64,000 nt of DNA from Suillus spraguei (GCA_016800925.1 JABCPU010000116.1:1-64000); one strand, 5' to 3'. Positions 1 to 12,500 are shown, counted from the stretch's first letter. Made by a program: numbers and translations. Notes: generated by a model not told the origin, from the letters alone.

Positions 1-1260
1 CATAATGCATAACATTTTTGCGGTCCCATCGGTATGCATTATGACCATTTCAACTGTACCACATTGGAGTCATCAATATTTAGGACAGGTTTATATGTTG
101 TGCAAAATGTGAAGAAAACATTGGAAATTTAAACTGACATATTGTAGTGGCAGCGAGCACCAGTCCCCGACTCCTTGGTGTGGGAAATGCCTTTATTATG
201 TCCACATGATACAGCATGAAATTTTTTATGCAGAGTATGAGAATATTGTCTTGTTACCTTATTAGTACCCTTTCATTCTCTTTGTGGTAAGATTTGACTT
301 GCGTATCCTATATCATTTAGATTGGTTGAGCTACATAATATCAGAAGCCTATAGTACAGGTCATGGACAAAGCAACACTGACAAAATGTACAGAAAAATT
401 GAGAGCTAGACACAACTAAAATTTGCACAAAACGGACTATGCGTGCTTGGCTCTCTTGCTCGTTCCAGCGCTTGGGGCATATTATTCTTCTTCATCAGCC
501 ATATCACAGATGCTCTCCAGTGTGCATTGGAATATGTGTTCGACTTTCTGTAGGCCCTGCTTGTCTTGATTGGGGAAGAGTACCTATTAATTTAAATAAT
601 CAGCCAGCATTAATATTGGAAGAGTAAAAGGGACAACATACGGCAGTAGCATAATATGCAGAGTGATGATATTTCAAATTCAAGCACTTGTTAGGAGGGC
701 GGAGCCACATGGTCATAGTAATTGTAGGTGGGTGGAACCACATATGAGAGAGCGACACCACTCCACCATCTTGTGAGTAAGTCATGTCTCTGATCTGAAC
801 CCCCCTCTGATCAAGCTGCTTCTCGATGCCCCACTCATGCATGGGGGGAATGTGTGTTGTGGCTAACATGTTTTCATTCCAGTCACCATAGGTCTGCAGG
901 CTCTCGATGGCACTCTTGGAGGTTTCAGAAACAGACACATCAAACAGCCAGTATGGAAGCATGTCATGGGCATGTCTACCATATGTGCCATGTGAATAGG
1001 CAGTGATACATCAAATTCATCAGGGAGAGTCTATAATGATGCCCATTGCAGTGTGCAAGGGCACTGAGACGGCCTTGTGAATTGCTGAAGGCAGGGTGAC
1101 TGTAAGCTCTTGAAGGTGGGGAATATATGACAGTCTGAAGCAAAGGACATGATCAGCTTCAATCTGGAAAGGACAGGAAAACTCACTTCTGAACCACTTT
1201 GCAGTCAGATCTGATAGCATCCAGAACATACGCATAATCTTCTGCTGACACATTCAAGAA
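1..1260. other. Unassigned left edge, no supported gene
   Basis: No gene is recognised here. On the minus strand, open frames at 1020-1253 (77 codons) and 600-962 (120 codons) follow each other in gene order and could be exons or decayed parts of one transposon protein. They show no motif I can name. The Helitron homology on the plus strand starts only after about 1268, so this stretch is either Helitron flank or another element. Confidence 0.3.
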
Positions 1261-1267
1261 CACCTAG

Positions 1268-1600
1268 CTGGCAAGGCTAGAGTGGGCCTATGCGGACAGA
1301 ACATTTGTGTCCAAAATTTGCCAGTCTGGCCCAAATGCTTTTCATATTCATGGTTCTCTTCACCATCTCATGGGCAGTCTTTACCTCCAGAAGGTGTCCA
1401 GCCTTCATATGCTCAACTTTATATATATGACTCTGAAGAAGCCACCAATATATGCACCACCCGCCCTGGAAATAAAGGCCTTGATCCTTGGATTCTCAGA
1501 GATCTGCATGATATGTTGTATCGCAACCACCCATATGCCGCTGTGTATAAGCAGGCATATCAAGTCATGCGAGAGAAGCCTCCAGAGGAGCAGACAGACC
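1268..1600 (+). pseudogene. Helitron protein, N-terminal fragment
   Basis: The plus-strand reading moves through two frames. It gives a segment with FHIHGSLHHLMGSL followed by YAQLYIYDSEEAT and a conserved stretch ending REKPPEEQT. This is the layout of the region that precedes the Helitron_like_N domain in fungal Helitrons: a question of small loop sequences, then the YIYD segment. At least one frameshift lies near 1380. The coding homology stops at 1600, where a solo LTR begins, and resumes at 2371, so the LTR landed inside this ORF. Confidence 0.75.
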
Positions 1601-2370
1601 TGTTAAGACCATACTCAAGGGGTGAAAGATCTGAAGGGCTTTGGCCTCAGTTCGTGCACTGTGCCCCTTGTCCGAGTAATGCCCCTTATTTCAGAGAGGA
1701 GATATATGTCCGAAGATCTGGAAGGAGTTGTGTGGCGGATTCAGAGGTCCAAAGGTATAGGATTTGGTACATCCGAAGGTTATCCAGAGTGTAGGGATGG
1801 AAAGAGGATTAAGGCTAGCTTCAGAACAGATTCCTAACTAGAAACTGACAGAGGTAGACTATCTGAAGATAGAGTCGGAGATATAGACTATAGGAATCAA
1901 TCCCAAGTCTTGGAAGATGACTTTGAGTGGAAAGTGACTCAAGTCTGGAGGAAGCGGAATGAGCAGAATCTAAGATGATATTCGAACTAAGGTTCTACGG
2001 AGATCTACAAGTGGTTTATATACGGTAAGTATCTAAGACGGATAATCAACAAGTCCGGGACTGAGGGCTATATACAAAGTGTAATGGAAGTCTATTAGTT
2101 AATGCGCAGCGGATCAGTAAGCACAAATCGGAAATGAAACACAGGTAACGGATCAGTGACACAGGAAGGAATTATACACAGCCGGAGTACCAGAAACAGG
2201 ATGAGTGACAAAAGGAGATAGACGCAGTTATACACAAGGGAGATAGAGTGCGAGAAGTGAGCACATTTGGATGAGCGATCCGGACAGGATCTGTGGACCG
2301 GACAGAAATAGAATTGATCGGATCTGATTGGATATGTTTGGATCTGGGATCAGAAGTATGGTATATGACA
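1601..2370 (+). mobile_element. Solo LTR, family 1, with 5-bp target duplication
   Basis: The 770-bp element starts TGTTAAGACC and ends TATATGACA. It is flanked by the direct repeat AGACC (1596-1600 and 2371-2375), the 5-bp duplication expected of an LTR-retrotransposon integrase. Further copies of the same LTR lie at 16464-17168 and, inverted, at 35539-36271. Partial copies lie at 23968-24361, 24850-25203 and 26638-26708. No internal domain is present, so it is a solo LTR left by LTR-LTR recombination. It splits the Helitron reading frame. Confidence 0.9.
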
Positions 2371-4161
2371 AGACCTTTCTATGCTTATTCATTTCCAGCC
2401 AGGCACACATGGTCGAAGATATAATCTTCCCACTGCCAATGAAATTGCTGGCATGCAAAAAAAGTGACTCAGCTGCTTTATTATGCCTTTCGCCTTCATC
2501 CCTGCCCCCCTCGCCTTGATTACAACAACATCTTTCATGGTGGAAGGCTGTTCCAGCAGTATGTCATTGATGCTTGGGCATCAATCGAGCAGACTCAACT
2601 AGATAAGAAACAATCAGAAGAAGCTCAGGGCTGACTGCTACCAAAAGCTGGCAGATAATGTTCTCAATGATGGAGTGGGAAATTTAGCTGAGACAGGTCG
2701 TTCCATAATCCTTCCCTCCTCTCATAATGGAAGCCCTCGGTATATGCAGCAGCTGCTGCAGGACTCCCTGGCCATCTGCCGTGCCTGCAAGAAGCCTGAT
2801 CTTTTCCTGACAATGACTGCCAATGGAAGCTGGCCTGAGATTACTGAGAATCTCCTTCCAGGTAAAGAGACATATTTGATGCATTATTATGACATGATCC
2901 TGACAAGTTTTCTTATGTAGGTCAGAGTGCTGTGAACTGTCCAGACTTGGTTGCTCACGTATTTTACCAGAAGCAGAAGGCTCTCTTGAAGAAGGTTCGC
3001 GATGGTTACTATGGCAAGGTTGTGGGATTGGTGTACACCATTGAATATCAAAAGCATGGCCTGCCTCACATGCACCTTCTCATCTTCCTGGATCCAGATC
3101 ATAAAATTCGCACTGTGGAACAGATCGACTCCTTCATCTCTGCCCAAATCCCTGACAGAAATGTCCACCCCCAACTCTATGAGGCCATGCAAAAATACAT
3201 GCTACATGGCCCTGCACTACACAGTGTTTCTTGGAGAATGGAAAGTGCAAGAAGTGTTATCCAAAGTCTTTCACTCCCAAGACATTGATGAAGGAGGACA
3301 GCTATCCAGAGTATGCCAGGCCAGACAATGGTTGCACCATTTAAAAGAACGATGTCATCTTCACCAACAAAGATGTTGTTCCCCACCCCCCGCAACTGCT
3401 GTTAGAATTTAACTGCCACATCAATCTCGAAGTCTGTGCTTCTATCAAGTCGGTCAAATACATCCACAAGTACATCTACAAGGGAAATAACCATGCCACA
3501 TTGGAGATGACAGGACCAGTGGGTGGATGAGGTCAAAACCTATCTTGACTCCAGATACATCAGCTCCACTGAGGCTGCATGGCACATCTTTGAGTTTGGA
3601 ATGCACCTTGAGTGGCCCTCTGTCTATTGTTTGCTGGTCCACCTCCCAGATGAATACATGGTGTTTTATGATCCTGAGGATAATGCACAGGATGTTCTTG
3701 AGCACGCAGCAACCAAGGAGACTTGCCTCACTGGATGGTTCAAGGCCAACTCCAATAATGTCTTGGTGGCGGCTGGAGCCCACAACCACCTCTACCAGGA
3801 CTTCCCCTCAAGATTCATATGGACCAAGACAGCATGGAAGATATGCCAACGTGGAATGGCGATTGGAAGGATGTACTCTGCTGCACCTGGCTCTGGAGAG
3901 TGCTTCTATCTGAGATTGCTTTTGACTGTAGTAAAAAGTATGATCCTGATGTCAATTTTTATCAATAAAACTTACCATGTCTTCAAGGGGCCACCTCCTA
4001 TGAGAACCTTCGGACAGTTGATGGTGTTTTATGTGACACTTTCAAGGAGGCATGTCGGCGCAGGGGTCTGCTTGAGGATGATAATGAATGGATCCAGTGC
4101 TTGCAGGATGCCTCTCATATGAGCACTGGACATGGCATGCATAACCTCTTTGCCATCATCC
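2371..4161 (+). pseudogene. Helitron Rep nuclease and start of helicase, broken
   Basis: After the solo LTR the frame resumes with the RRYNLPTANEIAGM segment (about 2420-2460), then the Helitron_like_N domain. Around 3050-3090 the sequence reads HGLPHMHLLIF, the HUH-type metal-binding motif of rolling-circle initiators. At about 3456-3500 it reads KYIHKYIYKGNNHAT, which carries the spaced catalytic tyrosines. The linker follows (FYDPEDNAQDVL, about 3660-3700), and the segment up to 4161 is the lead-in to the PIF1-like helicase, ending NLFAIIL. Stops and frameshifts occur near 2630, 2920, 3240, 3400, 3820 and 4020. The reading stops exactly at the first base of the Copia LTR. Confidence 0.85.
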
Positions 4162-4453
4162 TATTACAAGTCAAGCTGAGAGTTCAGAGTCAATGCACAC
4201 GTATATTAAGTATCTATATAAATGTATCATACCTGAGAGTTCAGAGTCAATGCACAAGGCATATAAGACTATGAACTCTGACTATGAACGAGTTTTTGTA
4301 AATAAATGTAAACAATGCCTATCATGGTAATGTCCTTAAAGTGTCCCAAAAGTGCGGTCATTGAAGTGTCCTCAATGTCTCGAAAGTGTACTGAAAGTCC
4401 TGAAAGTCCTGAAAGTCCTTGAACTAATTAAGTGCAAAGTCACACAACTAACA
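4162..4453 (-). repeat. 3' LTR of left Copia element (292 bp)
   Basis: On the minus strand it runs from TGTTAGTTGTGTGAC to CTTGTAATA. It contains the 15-bp segment (around 4208-4222) that is missing from both 5' LTRs. It is preceded on the minus strand by the polypurine tract AGGGGGGAG (4454-4462). It has a private difference (A at about 4289) from the other LTRs. Confidence 0.9.
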
Positions 4454-4490
4454 CTCCCCCCTGACTGAGCACATCTCTAATAACTCCCCC

Positions 4491-7400
4491 TCATCTGTGC
4501 AGCCCTATTATTCTACAAAATGTCTCCACCTTAGGTCGACTCAATGCCTTGGTTAAGATATCAGCAGGCTGGTCAACTGTGGCTACAAAGGTGGGTGCAA
4601 TTATCTCTTTGTGCACTACATCCCTAAGCCAGTACCAACTGAGATCAAGTTGCTTCATCCTTCCATGGTGCTCTGGGTGTTTGGCAACAGATATGGCGCT
4701 CTGGTTGTCTATCCTGAGTATAGATGGTCCAGTGGCAGGGAATCCCATTTCTTGCAATAGATTTCGCATCCAACGGATTTCCTTGCCTGCTGAGACTGCT
4801 GCAATGTACTCTGCCTCAGTAGTGGATAGTGCAACAATGCTTTGCAGCTTTGATGACCATGATACAGTGCCAGTGCCAATCTTCACCAGGTATCCTCCAG
4901 TAGAGCGTCCAGTGTCCTTGCATCCACCATGATCAGCATCTGAGTAAGTTGAGAACAATTCAGTGGAAGATGGATCAGGTGCATAAGTGATCTTATAGTC
5001 TGCAGTGCCCCTCAGATAGCGCAGTAGGTGCTTGACAGCTTGCCAGTGAGCTATGCCTGGATTAGAGTTGAATCTGGCAAGACAGCCAACAGTGTAGGCA
5101 ATGTCTGGACGAGTTGTGGTGGCTAAGTACATTAGAGCGCCAACTGCAGCAAGATAAGGGACATTCTTCATGAACTGGACTTCATCTGGTGTCTGGGGAC
5201 ATTGAGAGCGGCTGAGTCGAAGGTTGGGCTGCATAGGAGTGGATATGGGTTTGCAATCAGCCATGCCAAAGCGTTCTAGGATATCTAGACAGTATTGTTG
5301 TTGGGATATGGTAATGGAGTGCTTAGAGCGTTCTCTGTCAATCTTAATCCCTAGAAGCTGAGTGGTGGGGCCTAGATCACGAAGTTTGAAGTGCTGGGAG
5401 AGTTCCCTGATGGTCTGGTCAATGGCAGAGGCTGATTTCGAAGCAAAGGTCATGTCATCCACAAAGACTGGTAGAATGATCCTGACATTGTCCTTGACAT
5501 AGATATAGATGGAGGCATCTGAGTATGACTGAGTGTAGCCCATAGACTCTAGGACTGAACGCATTTTCTGGTTCCATCTGTTGCCTCCCTGCTTCGTGCC
5601 ATAGATGCTCTTCTTCAACAAGCAGACCGTCTCTCTAGCATCTCCTATGATAAATCCTTCAGGCTGCTCCATGTAGACATCACAGTCCATCTCTCCATTA
5701 AGGTAGGCATGGGATATGTCTATAGAGCGCAGGTGGAGGTCATGAATGGCAGCCATAGCTAGGACAACTCTAATGGTGGGCATTCTGACTGTAGGGGCAA
5801 ATATTTCGAGGTAGTCGAAGCCAGGTCGCTGATTGTAGCCCTTGGCAGCTGCTGGAGGGCCATTACTCCCCCCTTGAGCCAGAGACTCATCAGAACTGGA
5901 CTCATCATCAGCATCGGAGTCATCAGACACTGTGTAGCTTCTATATGGCTGTGGGGGAGGTAGGGAAGGTTTAGGGCGGACAGGAGCAGTAGGTAATGGT
6001 GTAGGGACAGTAGGAGCTTGTATTGAGGTCTGATTAGGGCGCTTGGACAAGGGGAAGTATCTCTCATCAAAATCAGCTCGTTCTGAGATTACTGTCTTCT
6101 TAGTAGTAGGATTATAGAACTTCCAGCCCTTGTAGCCTTGAGGATATCCAATAAACACGCATTTCTCCATGTGAGACCCCAGTCCCTCTCTCTTGTCCTT
6201 CTGTATATGCACGTAGGCAGTGCAGCCCCAGACTCGAAGGTGGGAGACATCAGGCTTCCTTCCATGCCATAGCTCATAGGGAGTGGCGCATTTCACTGCA
6301 TCAGTGGGGCATCTATTCCACACATGGACTAGGGCTGCAAGGGCTTCGCCCCAAAAGGTCTTAGGTAGCCCAGATTCATCCAGCATGGTGGTGAGGCGCT
6401 CAGACAGCAGCCTATTAGCTCTCTCAGCGACTCCATTCTGTTGAGGGCGTGCCCTGACAGTGTGCTGCCTCTCTATGCCACAGGAAGTGGTGAATTGCAA
6501 GAGTGCGTTGCTCATGTACTCCCCACCCTTGTCATCCCTCAGTATCTTTATTTTTCGCTCTGACTGGTTCTCAGCATAGGCCTTGAACGTCTTGAAGGCC
6601 TCAAAGACGTCAGACTTTGCTTTGATAGGAAGAACAAATCTGTATCTGGAGTAGTCATCAATAAATGACACCCAATAGCGAAATCCTGAGAAGGTGGTAT
6701 ATGAGACTTGATGCACATCAGTGTGTACAAGCTCGAGGGGCCTAGAAGCGCGCCACTCAGAGGGAGGGAATGGGTTTGCATGCATCTTTCCAGCTAGGCA
6801 TGGTTCGCAGATAGGATCTGGCGCAGTTTTCGACTCTAGGGTCATTCCAGTGACCAGATTCTTGCTCAGAAGCGTCCTAATGCCTTCTAAATGATGATGG
6901 GCGAGTCTCCTGTGCCATAGGTTGATGTCCAGAGGCAAAGTAGTGGCTGCTGACGCATATTCAGCTAGTGGGGCGGTAGAACCATCTAGGAATGCAGCAT
7001 TAGAGTTGCTGATGCTTGCTACAAACAGTGGGGTGCCAGCAGGACGCTCAAAGGACATCTTAGATGCATTAATGAGCACAGTGAAGCCCATATTGCGAGT
7101 TAGGTATAGCACAGATAGTAGATTATTTCGCAAATCTGGTACATGGAGGACTCTAGTGAATTCTACAGCTCGAACTCTCTTCCCATTTACAATTGGATTG
7201 AATACCACAGTGCCCTCCCCTGCAGAATAGACTATATTATTGTCAGCGAGCTTGATTGGGACGCATTTAGGGGCATAATTGCGCAGCCAGTGGCGGTGGG
7301 GTGTCATATGAGAAGTGGCACCTGTGTCTGCATTCCAGTCAGCATGGGCATCGAGTTGTAAGGGACAAAGGGGATGGGAAGGGTCAAAAGAGCGAAGACT

Positions 7401-8320
7401 TGCATTTCCTGCGAATTCTGTGACTTGTTGGGCGCTCTGAGAGGTATTCTGGGCAGTGGACGAAGCAGCAGCAGTGGTGGGTGGTGTAGTGGCTGGGGAT
7501 GATGAGGTGGATGCTTCAGATGCCTTATTAGCATTCCTACCACCTTTTCTGCGGTCCTTATTGCTCTTGTAGCGATCCTTAGCACTCTTAAGGTTAGTGC
7601 ATTTATGGGTGCAGTGCCCTTGTTTTTCACAGTACCAGCAGGTGACTGAAGTGCCACACCTGCACTCTCCAGACGCAGTATACAGTGCTACCTCGCTCCC
7701 AGAGCCCTCAGGACGTCTCCTCCTTTGAGTCTCCTCTGCCAAGAAAGCTGCCTTTAACTCCTCCTTGTCTAGGGACTTCAGTAACATCAAGGAGGACGCA
7801 AAATTGGAGTATTCCTCCCCAGAGCACGAACCATAGCCATGCAGACAAGCTCCTGGTCAAGTTCCTTGATGGTATAGGGCTTGGTAGAGTCTGAGGGGCG
7901 CAATTCCTGGACTTTGGACATCCCATCTTCAATCCTGGCAATGAGAGTGCTCAAGGATTCATCAGGTTGCTTTCTGATGGAGAAGAAGTCGTCCCAGGCA
8001 TTGAAACGCGCTCCAGGACGCTTCTGGAGGTGGGTAGATGCGAGGGTAGTCCAAATCTTGACAGGGTCATCCTGGACAGAGTCTATATGGGTCCTTTGCT
8101 CCACAGAACATGCGAGGTACAGCTCCCCAGCTGCCTTGTCTGCCTTGGTGTCCCACTTCACTGCAGCTTCCATCTCAGTAGGTCTAGTCTCAGTGCCATT
8201 GACAAGCAGCCAGAGACCTTTGACACGAAGGTAGGCCTTCATTTCACCTTTCCAGGTAGCATAGTTGGTAGAGGTGAGTTTGGTGACAGTGTGGACGGTT
8301 TTTGAGTCTTTTGAGGACAT
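4491..8320 (-). pseudogene. Copia Gag-Pol polyprotein, one frameshift in gag
   Basis: A single Gag-PR-IN-RT-RNaseH frame of Copia order. The start is taken at the ATG at 8318-8320 (MSSKDSKTV), which opens the Gag homology; a longer in-frame Met exists upstream but lies close to the LTR. The domains, in order, are Gag, the zinc knuckle CWYCEKQGHCTHKC, the protease motif DTGATSHM, the integrase HHCC and DDE region, the reverse transcriptase with FVDDMTF, and RNase H (YSDADHGG, then LSTTEAEYIAA). In this copy a run at 7817-7820 has four C where the sister copy has five G on its coding strand. The frame shifts in late gag, and the long downstream ORF begins only at 7790. Everything downstream of the shift is open to the stop at 4491. 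Confidence 0.93.
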
Positions 8321-8650
8321 GGTAAAGGTGGGCAGTGGTGCAGGGCAGGAGTGGGACAAAGTAAGGGCAAGGGCTTGGTAGAACTCGAGGTAATAGCAGT
8401 CTTTGCTGATTTTCAGCGAAAGAAAGCTAGGGAATAATGGTGGGGAGGCTGGTGCACCTAGGAGGCAAGAGGAGCGAAAATGCGGACTATGTCGTCCAAA
8501 GACAATGAACTTCCAACAATCTTTCAACACAGTAACCCAAAAACTCAACACAACTCTCTCCAATGGGTTCCTTAGGCCTTCAAGGGTGGGGAACCAGATA
8601 GGAGCGGTTTAGGGCGAGTGGTAGGTTGGTGGTGCTGGTGGTAGATTGGG

Positions 8651-8675
8651 CTGCTAAAGCGCAGGGCTCATAACC
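8651..8675 (-). other. Primer binding site of left Copia element
   Basis: Directly next to the 5' LTR, this is the mirror image of the site at 9238-9262. On the plus strand it reads like the middle of initiator tRNA-Met (GCGCAGGGCTCATAACC, anticodon CAT), which fits priming by a tRNA half rather than by a tRNA 3' end. Confidence 0.75.
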
Positions 8676-8914
8676 TATTACAAGTCAAGCTGAGAGTTCA
8701 GAGTCAATGCACAAGTATATTAAGTATCTACCTGAGAGTTCAGAGTCAATGCACAAGGCATATAAGACTATGAACTCTGACTATGGACGAGTTTTTGTAA
8801 ATAAATGTAAACAATGCCTATCATGGTAATGTCCTTAAAGTGTCCCAAAAGTGCGGTCATTGAAGTGTCCTCAATGTCTCGAAAGTGTACTGAAAGTCCT
8901 GAAAGTCCTGAAAG
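8676..8914 (-). repeat. 5' LTR of left Copia element, 38 bp missing
   Basis: This is the short LTR form, lacking the 15-bp segment. Compared with the 277-bp 5' LTR of the sister copy it stops after CTGAAAG at 8914, so the first 38 bases of U3 (on the minus strand) are gone. The break is the joint to the Helitron-derived spacer. Confidence 0.9.
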
Positions 8915-8960
8915 GTTCCAAAGATCACTGGGGTCTGTAGTATTGCAGTGTATCAGGATG
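8915..8960 (-). pseudogene. 46-bp inverted Helitron helicase fragment between the two Copia copies
   Basis: On the minus strand this reads ILIHCNTTDPSDLWN, a segment of the PIF1-like Helitron helicase. It continues in frame from NLFAIIL at 4138-4161 when one CATCC target copy is counted. It is therefore the original right flank of a minus-strand Copia insertion, now inverted and attached to the right-hand element. Confidence 0.8.
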
Positions 8961-9237
8961 TGTTAGTTGTGTGACTTTGCACTTAATTAGTTCAAGGACT
9001 TTCAGGACTTTCAGGACTTTCAGTACACTTTCGAGACATTGAGGACACTTCAATGACCGCACTTTTGGGACACTTTAAGGACATTACCATGATAGGCATT
9101 GTTTACATTTATTTACAAAAACTCGTCCATAGTCAGAGTTCATAGTCTTATATGCCTTGTGCATTGACTCTGAACTCTCAGGTAGATACTTAATATACTT
9201 GTGCATTGACTCTGAACTCTCAGCTTGACTTGTAATA
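8961..9237 (+). repeat. 5' LTR of right Copia element (277 bp)
   Basis: It starts TGTTAGTTG and ends CTTGTAATA. It lacks a 15-bp segment present in the 3' LTR of the same element (around 13683-13698). It also has T where the 3' LTR has G in TATACTTGTGC. Exactly the same pair of differences separates the two LTRs of the left copy. Confidence 0.92.
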
Positions 9238-9262
9238 GGTTATGAGCCCTGCGCTTTAGCAG
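9238..9262 (+). other. Primer binding site, initiator tRNA-Met half type
   Basis: The site starts at the base after the LTR with GGTTATGAGCCCTGCGC. Its complement contains GCGCAGGGCTCATAACC, which matches the D-stem to anticodon-loop part of fungal initiator tRNA-Met as I remember the yeast sequence, with CAT as anticodon. Drosophila copia and some fungal and plant Copia elements are primed by a tRNA-iMet half cleaved in the anticodon loop; the same mode is inferred here. Confidence 0.8.
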
Positions 9263-9593
9263 CCCAATCTACCACCAGCACCACCAACCTACCACTCGCC
9301 CTAAACCGCTCCTATCTGGTTCCCCACCCTTTGAAGGCCTAAGGAACCCATTGGAGAGAGTTGTGTTGAGTTTTTGGGTTACTGTGTTGAAAGATTGTTG
9401 GAAGTTCATTGTCTTTGGACGACATAGTCCGCATTTTCGCTCCTCTTGCCTCCTAGGTGCACCAGCCTCCCCACCATTATTCCCTAGCTTTCTTTCGCTG
9501 AAAATCAGCAAAGACTGCTATTACCTCGAGTTCTACCAAGCCCTTGCCCTTACTTTGTCCCACTCCTGCCCTGCACCACTGCCCACCTTTACC

Positions 9594-12500
9594 ATGTCCT
9601 CAAAAGACTCAAAAACCGTCCACACTGTCACCAAACTCACCTCTACCAACTATGCTACCTGGAAAGGTGAAATGAAGGCCTACCTTCGTGTCAAAGGTCT
9701 CTGGCTGCTTGTCAATGGCACTGAGACTAGACCTACTGAGATGGAAGCTGCAGTGAAGTGGGACACCAAGGCAGACAAGGCAGCTGGGGAGCTGTACCTC
9801 GCATGTTCTGTGGAGCAAAGGACCCATATAGACTCTGTCCAGGATGACCCTGTCAAGATTTGGACTACCCTCGCATCTACCCACCTCCAGAAGCGTCCTG
9901 GAGCGCGTTTCAATGCCTGGGACGACTTCTTCTCCATCAGAAAGCAACCTGATGAATCCTTGAGCACTCTCATTGCCAGGATTGAAGATGGGATGTCCAA
10001 AGTCCAGGAATTGCGCCCCTCAGACTCTACCAAGCCCTATACCATCAAGGAACTTGACCAGGAGCTTGTCTGCATGGCTATGGTTCGTGCTCTGGGGGAG
10101 GAATACTCCAATTTTGCGTCCTCCTTGATGTTACTGAAGTCCCTAGACAAGGAGGAGTTAAAGGCAGCTTTCTTGGCAGAGGAGACTCAAAGGAGGAGAC
10201 GTCCTGAGGGCTCTGGGAGCGAGGTAGCACTGTATACTGCGTCTGGAGAGTGCAGGTGTGGCACTTCAGTCACCTGCTGGTACTGTGAAAAACAAGGGCA
10301 CTGCACCCATAAATGCACTAACCTTAAGAGTGCTAAGGATCGCTACAAGAGCAATAAGGACCGCAGAAAAGGTGGTAGGAATGCTAATAAGGCATCTGAA
10401 GCATCCACCTCATCATCCCCAGCCACTACACCACCCACCACTGCTGCTGCTTCGTCCACTGCCCAGAATACCTCTCAGAGCGCCCAACAAGTCACAGAAT
10501 TCGCAGGAAATGCAAGTCTTCGCTCTTTTGACCCTTCCCATCCCCTTTGTCCCTTACAACTCGATGCCCATGCTGACTGGAATGCAGACACAGGTGCCAC
10601 TTCTCATATGACACCCCACCGCCACTGGCTGCGCAATTATGCCCCTAAATGCGTCCCAATCAAGCTCGCTGACAATAATATAGTCTATTCTGCAGGGAGG
10701 GCACTGTGGTATTCAATCCAATTGTAAATGGGAAGAGAGTTCGAGCTGTAGAATTCACTAGAGTCCTCCATGTACCAGATTTGCGAAATAATCTACTATC
10801 TGTGCTATACCTAACTCGCAATATGGGCTTCACTGTGCTCATTAATGCATCTAAGATGTCCTTTGAGCGTCCTGCTGGCACCCCACTGTTTGTAGCAAGC
10901 ATCAGCAACTCTAATGCTGCATTCCTAGATGGTTCTACCGCCCCACTAGCTGAATATGCGTCAGCAGCCACTACTTTGCCTCTGGACATCAACCTATGGC
11001 ACAGGAGACTCGCCCATCATCATTTAGAAGGCATTAGGACGCTTCTGAGCAAGAATCTGGTCACTGGAATGACCCTAGAGTCGAAAACTGCGCCAGATCC
11101 TATCTGCGAACCATGCCTAGCTGGAAAGATGCATGCAAACCCATTCCCTCCCTCTGAGTGGCGCGCTTCTAGGCCCCTCGAGCTTGTACACACTGATGTG
11201 CATCAAGTCTCATATACCACCTTCTCAGGATTTCGCTATTGGGTGTCATTTATTGATGACTACTCCAGATACAGATTTGTTCTTCCTATCAAAGCAAAGT
11301 CTGACGTCTTTGAGGCCTTCAAGACGTTCAAGGCCTATGCTGAGAACCAGTCAGAGCGAAAAATAAAGATACTGAGGGATGACAAGGGTGGGGAGTACAT
11401 GAGCAACGCACTCTTGCAATTCACCACTTCCTGTGGCATAGAGAGGCAGCACACTGTCAGGGCACGCCCTCAACAGAATGGAGTCGCTGAGAGAGCTAAT
11501 AGGCTGCTGTCTGAGCGCCTCACCACCATGCTGGATGAATCTGGGCTACCTAAGACCTTTTGGGGCGAAGCCCTTGCAGCCCTAGTCCATGTGTGGAATA
11601 GATGCCCCACTGATGCAGTGAAATGCGCCACTCCCTATGAGCTATGGCATGGAAGGAAGCCTGATGTCTCCCACCTTCGAGTCTGGGGCTGCACTGCCTA
11701 CGTGCATATACAGAAGGACAAGAGAGAGGGACTGGGGTCTCACATGGAGAAATGCGTGTTTATTGGATATCCTCAAGGCTACAAGGGCTGGAAGTTCTAT
11801 AATCCTACTACTAAGAAGACAGTAATCTCAGAACGAGCTGATTTTGATGAGAGATACTTCCCCTTGTCCAAGCGCCCTAATCAGACCTCAATACAAGCTC
11901 CTACTGTCCCTACACCATTACCTACTGCTCCTGTCCGCCCTAAACCTTCCCTACCTCCCCCACAGCCATATAGAAGCTACACAGTGTCTGATGACTCCGA
12001 TGCTGATGATGAGTCCAGTTCTGATGAGTCTCTGGCTCAAGGGGGGAGTAATGGCCCTCCAGCAGCTGCCAAGGGCTACAATCAGCGACCTGGCTTCGAC
12101 TACCTCGAAATATTTGCCCCTACAGTCAGAATGCCCACCATTAGAGTTGTCCTAGCTATGGCTGCCATTCATGACCTCCACCTGCGCTCTATAGACATAT
12201 CCCATGCCTACCTTAATGGAGAGATGGACTGTGATGTCTACATGGAGCAGCCTGAAGGATTTATCATAGGAGATGCTAGAGAGACGGTCTGCTTGTTGAA
12301 GAAGAGCATCTATGGCACGAAGCAGGGAGGCAACAGATGGAACCAGAAAATGCGTTCAGTCCTAGAGTCTATGGGCTACACTCAGTCATACTCAGATGCC
12401 TCCATCTATATCTATGTCAAGGACAATGTCAGGATCATTCTACCAGTCTTTGTGGATGACATGACCTTTGCTTCGAAATCAGCCTCTGCCATTGACCAGA

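Larger units (their letters stand above)
4162..8914 (-). mobile_element. Copia-type LTR retrotransposon, left copy
   Basis: This minus-strand element is almost identical to the element at 8961-13752 in inverted orientation. Its 3' LTR is complete (4162-4453). Its 5' LTR (8676-8914) has lost the first 38 bp, and the break joins a 46-bp spacer. The left flank ends CATCC. The mirror of this sequence, GGATG, lies directly before the right-hand element, and Helitron coding sequence reads through the joint when one CATCC is counted. The insertion therefore originally carried the target duplication CATCC. Confidence 0.95.

Noticed and set aside
600..962. 120-codon minus-strand ORF as a gene
   Set aside because: No start context, domain or splice partner could be supported; reported only as unassigned sequence.
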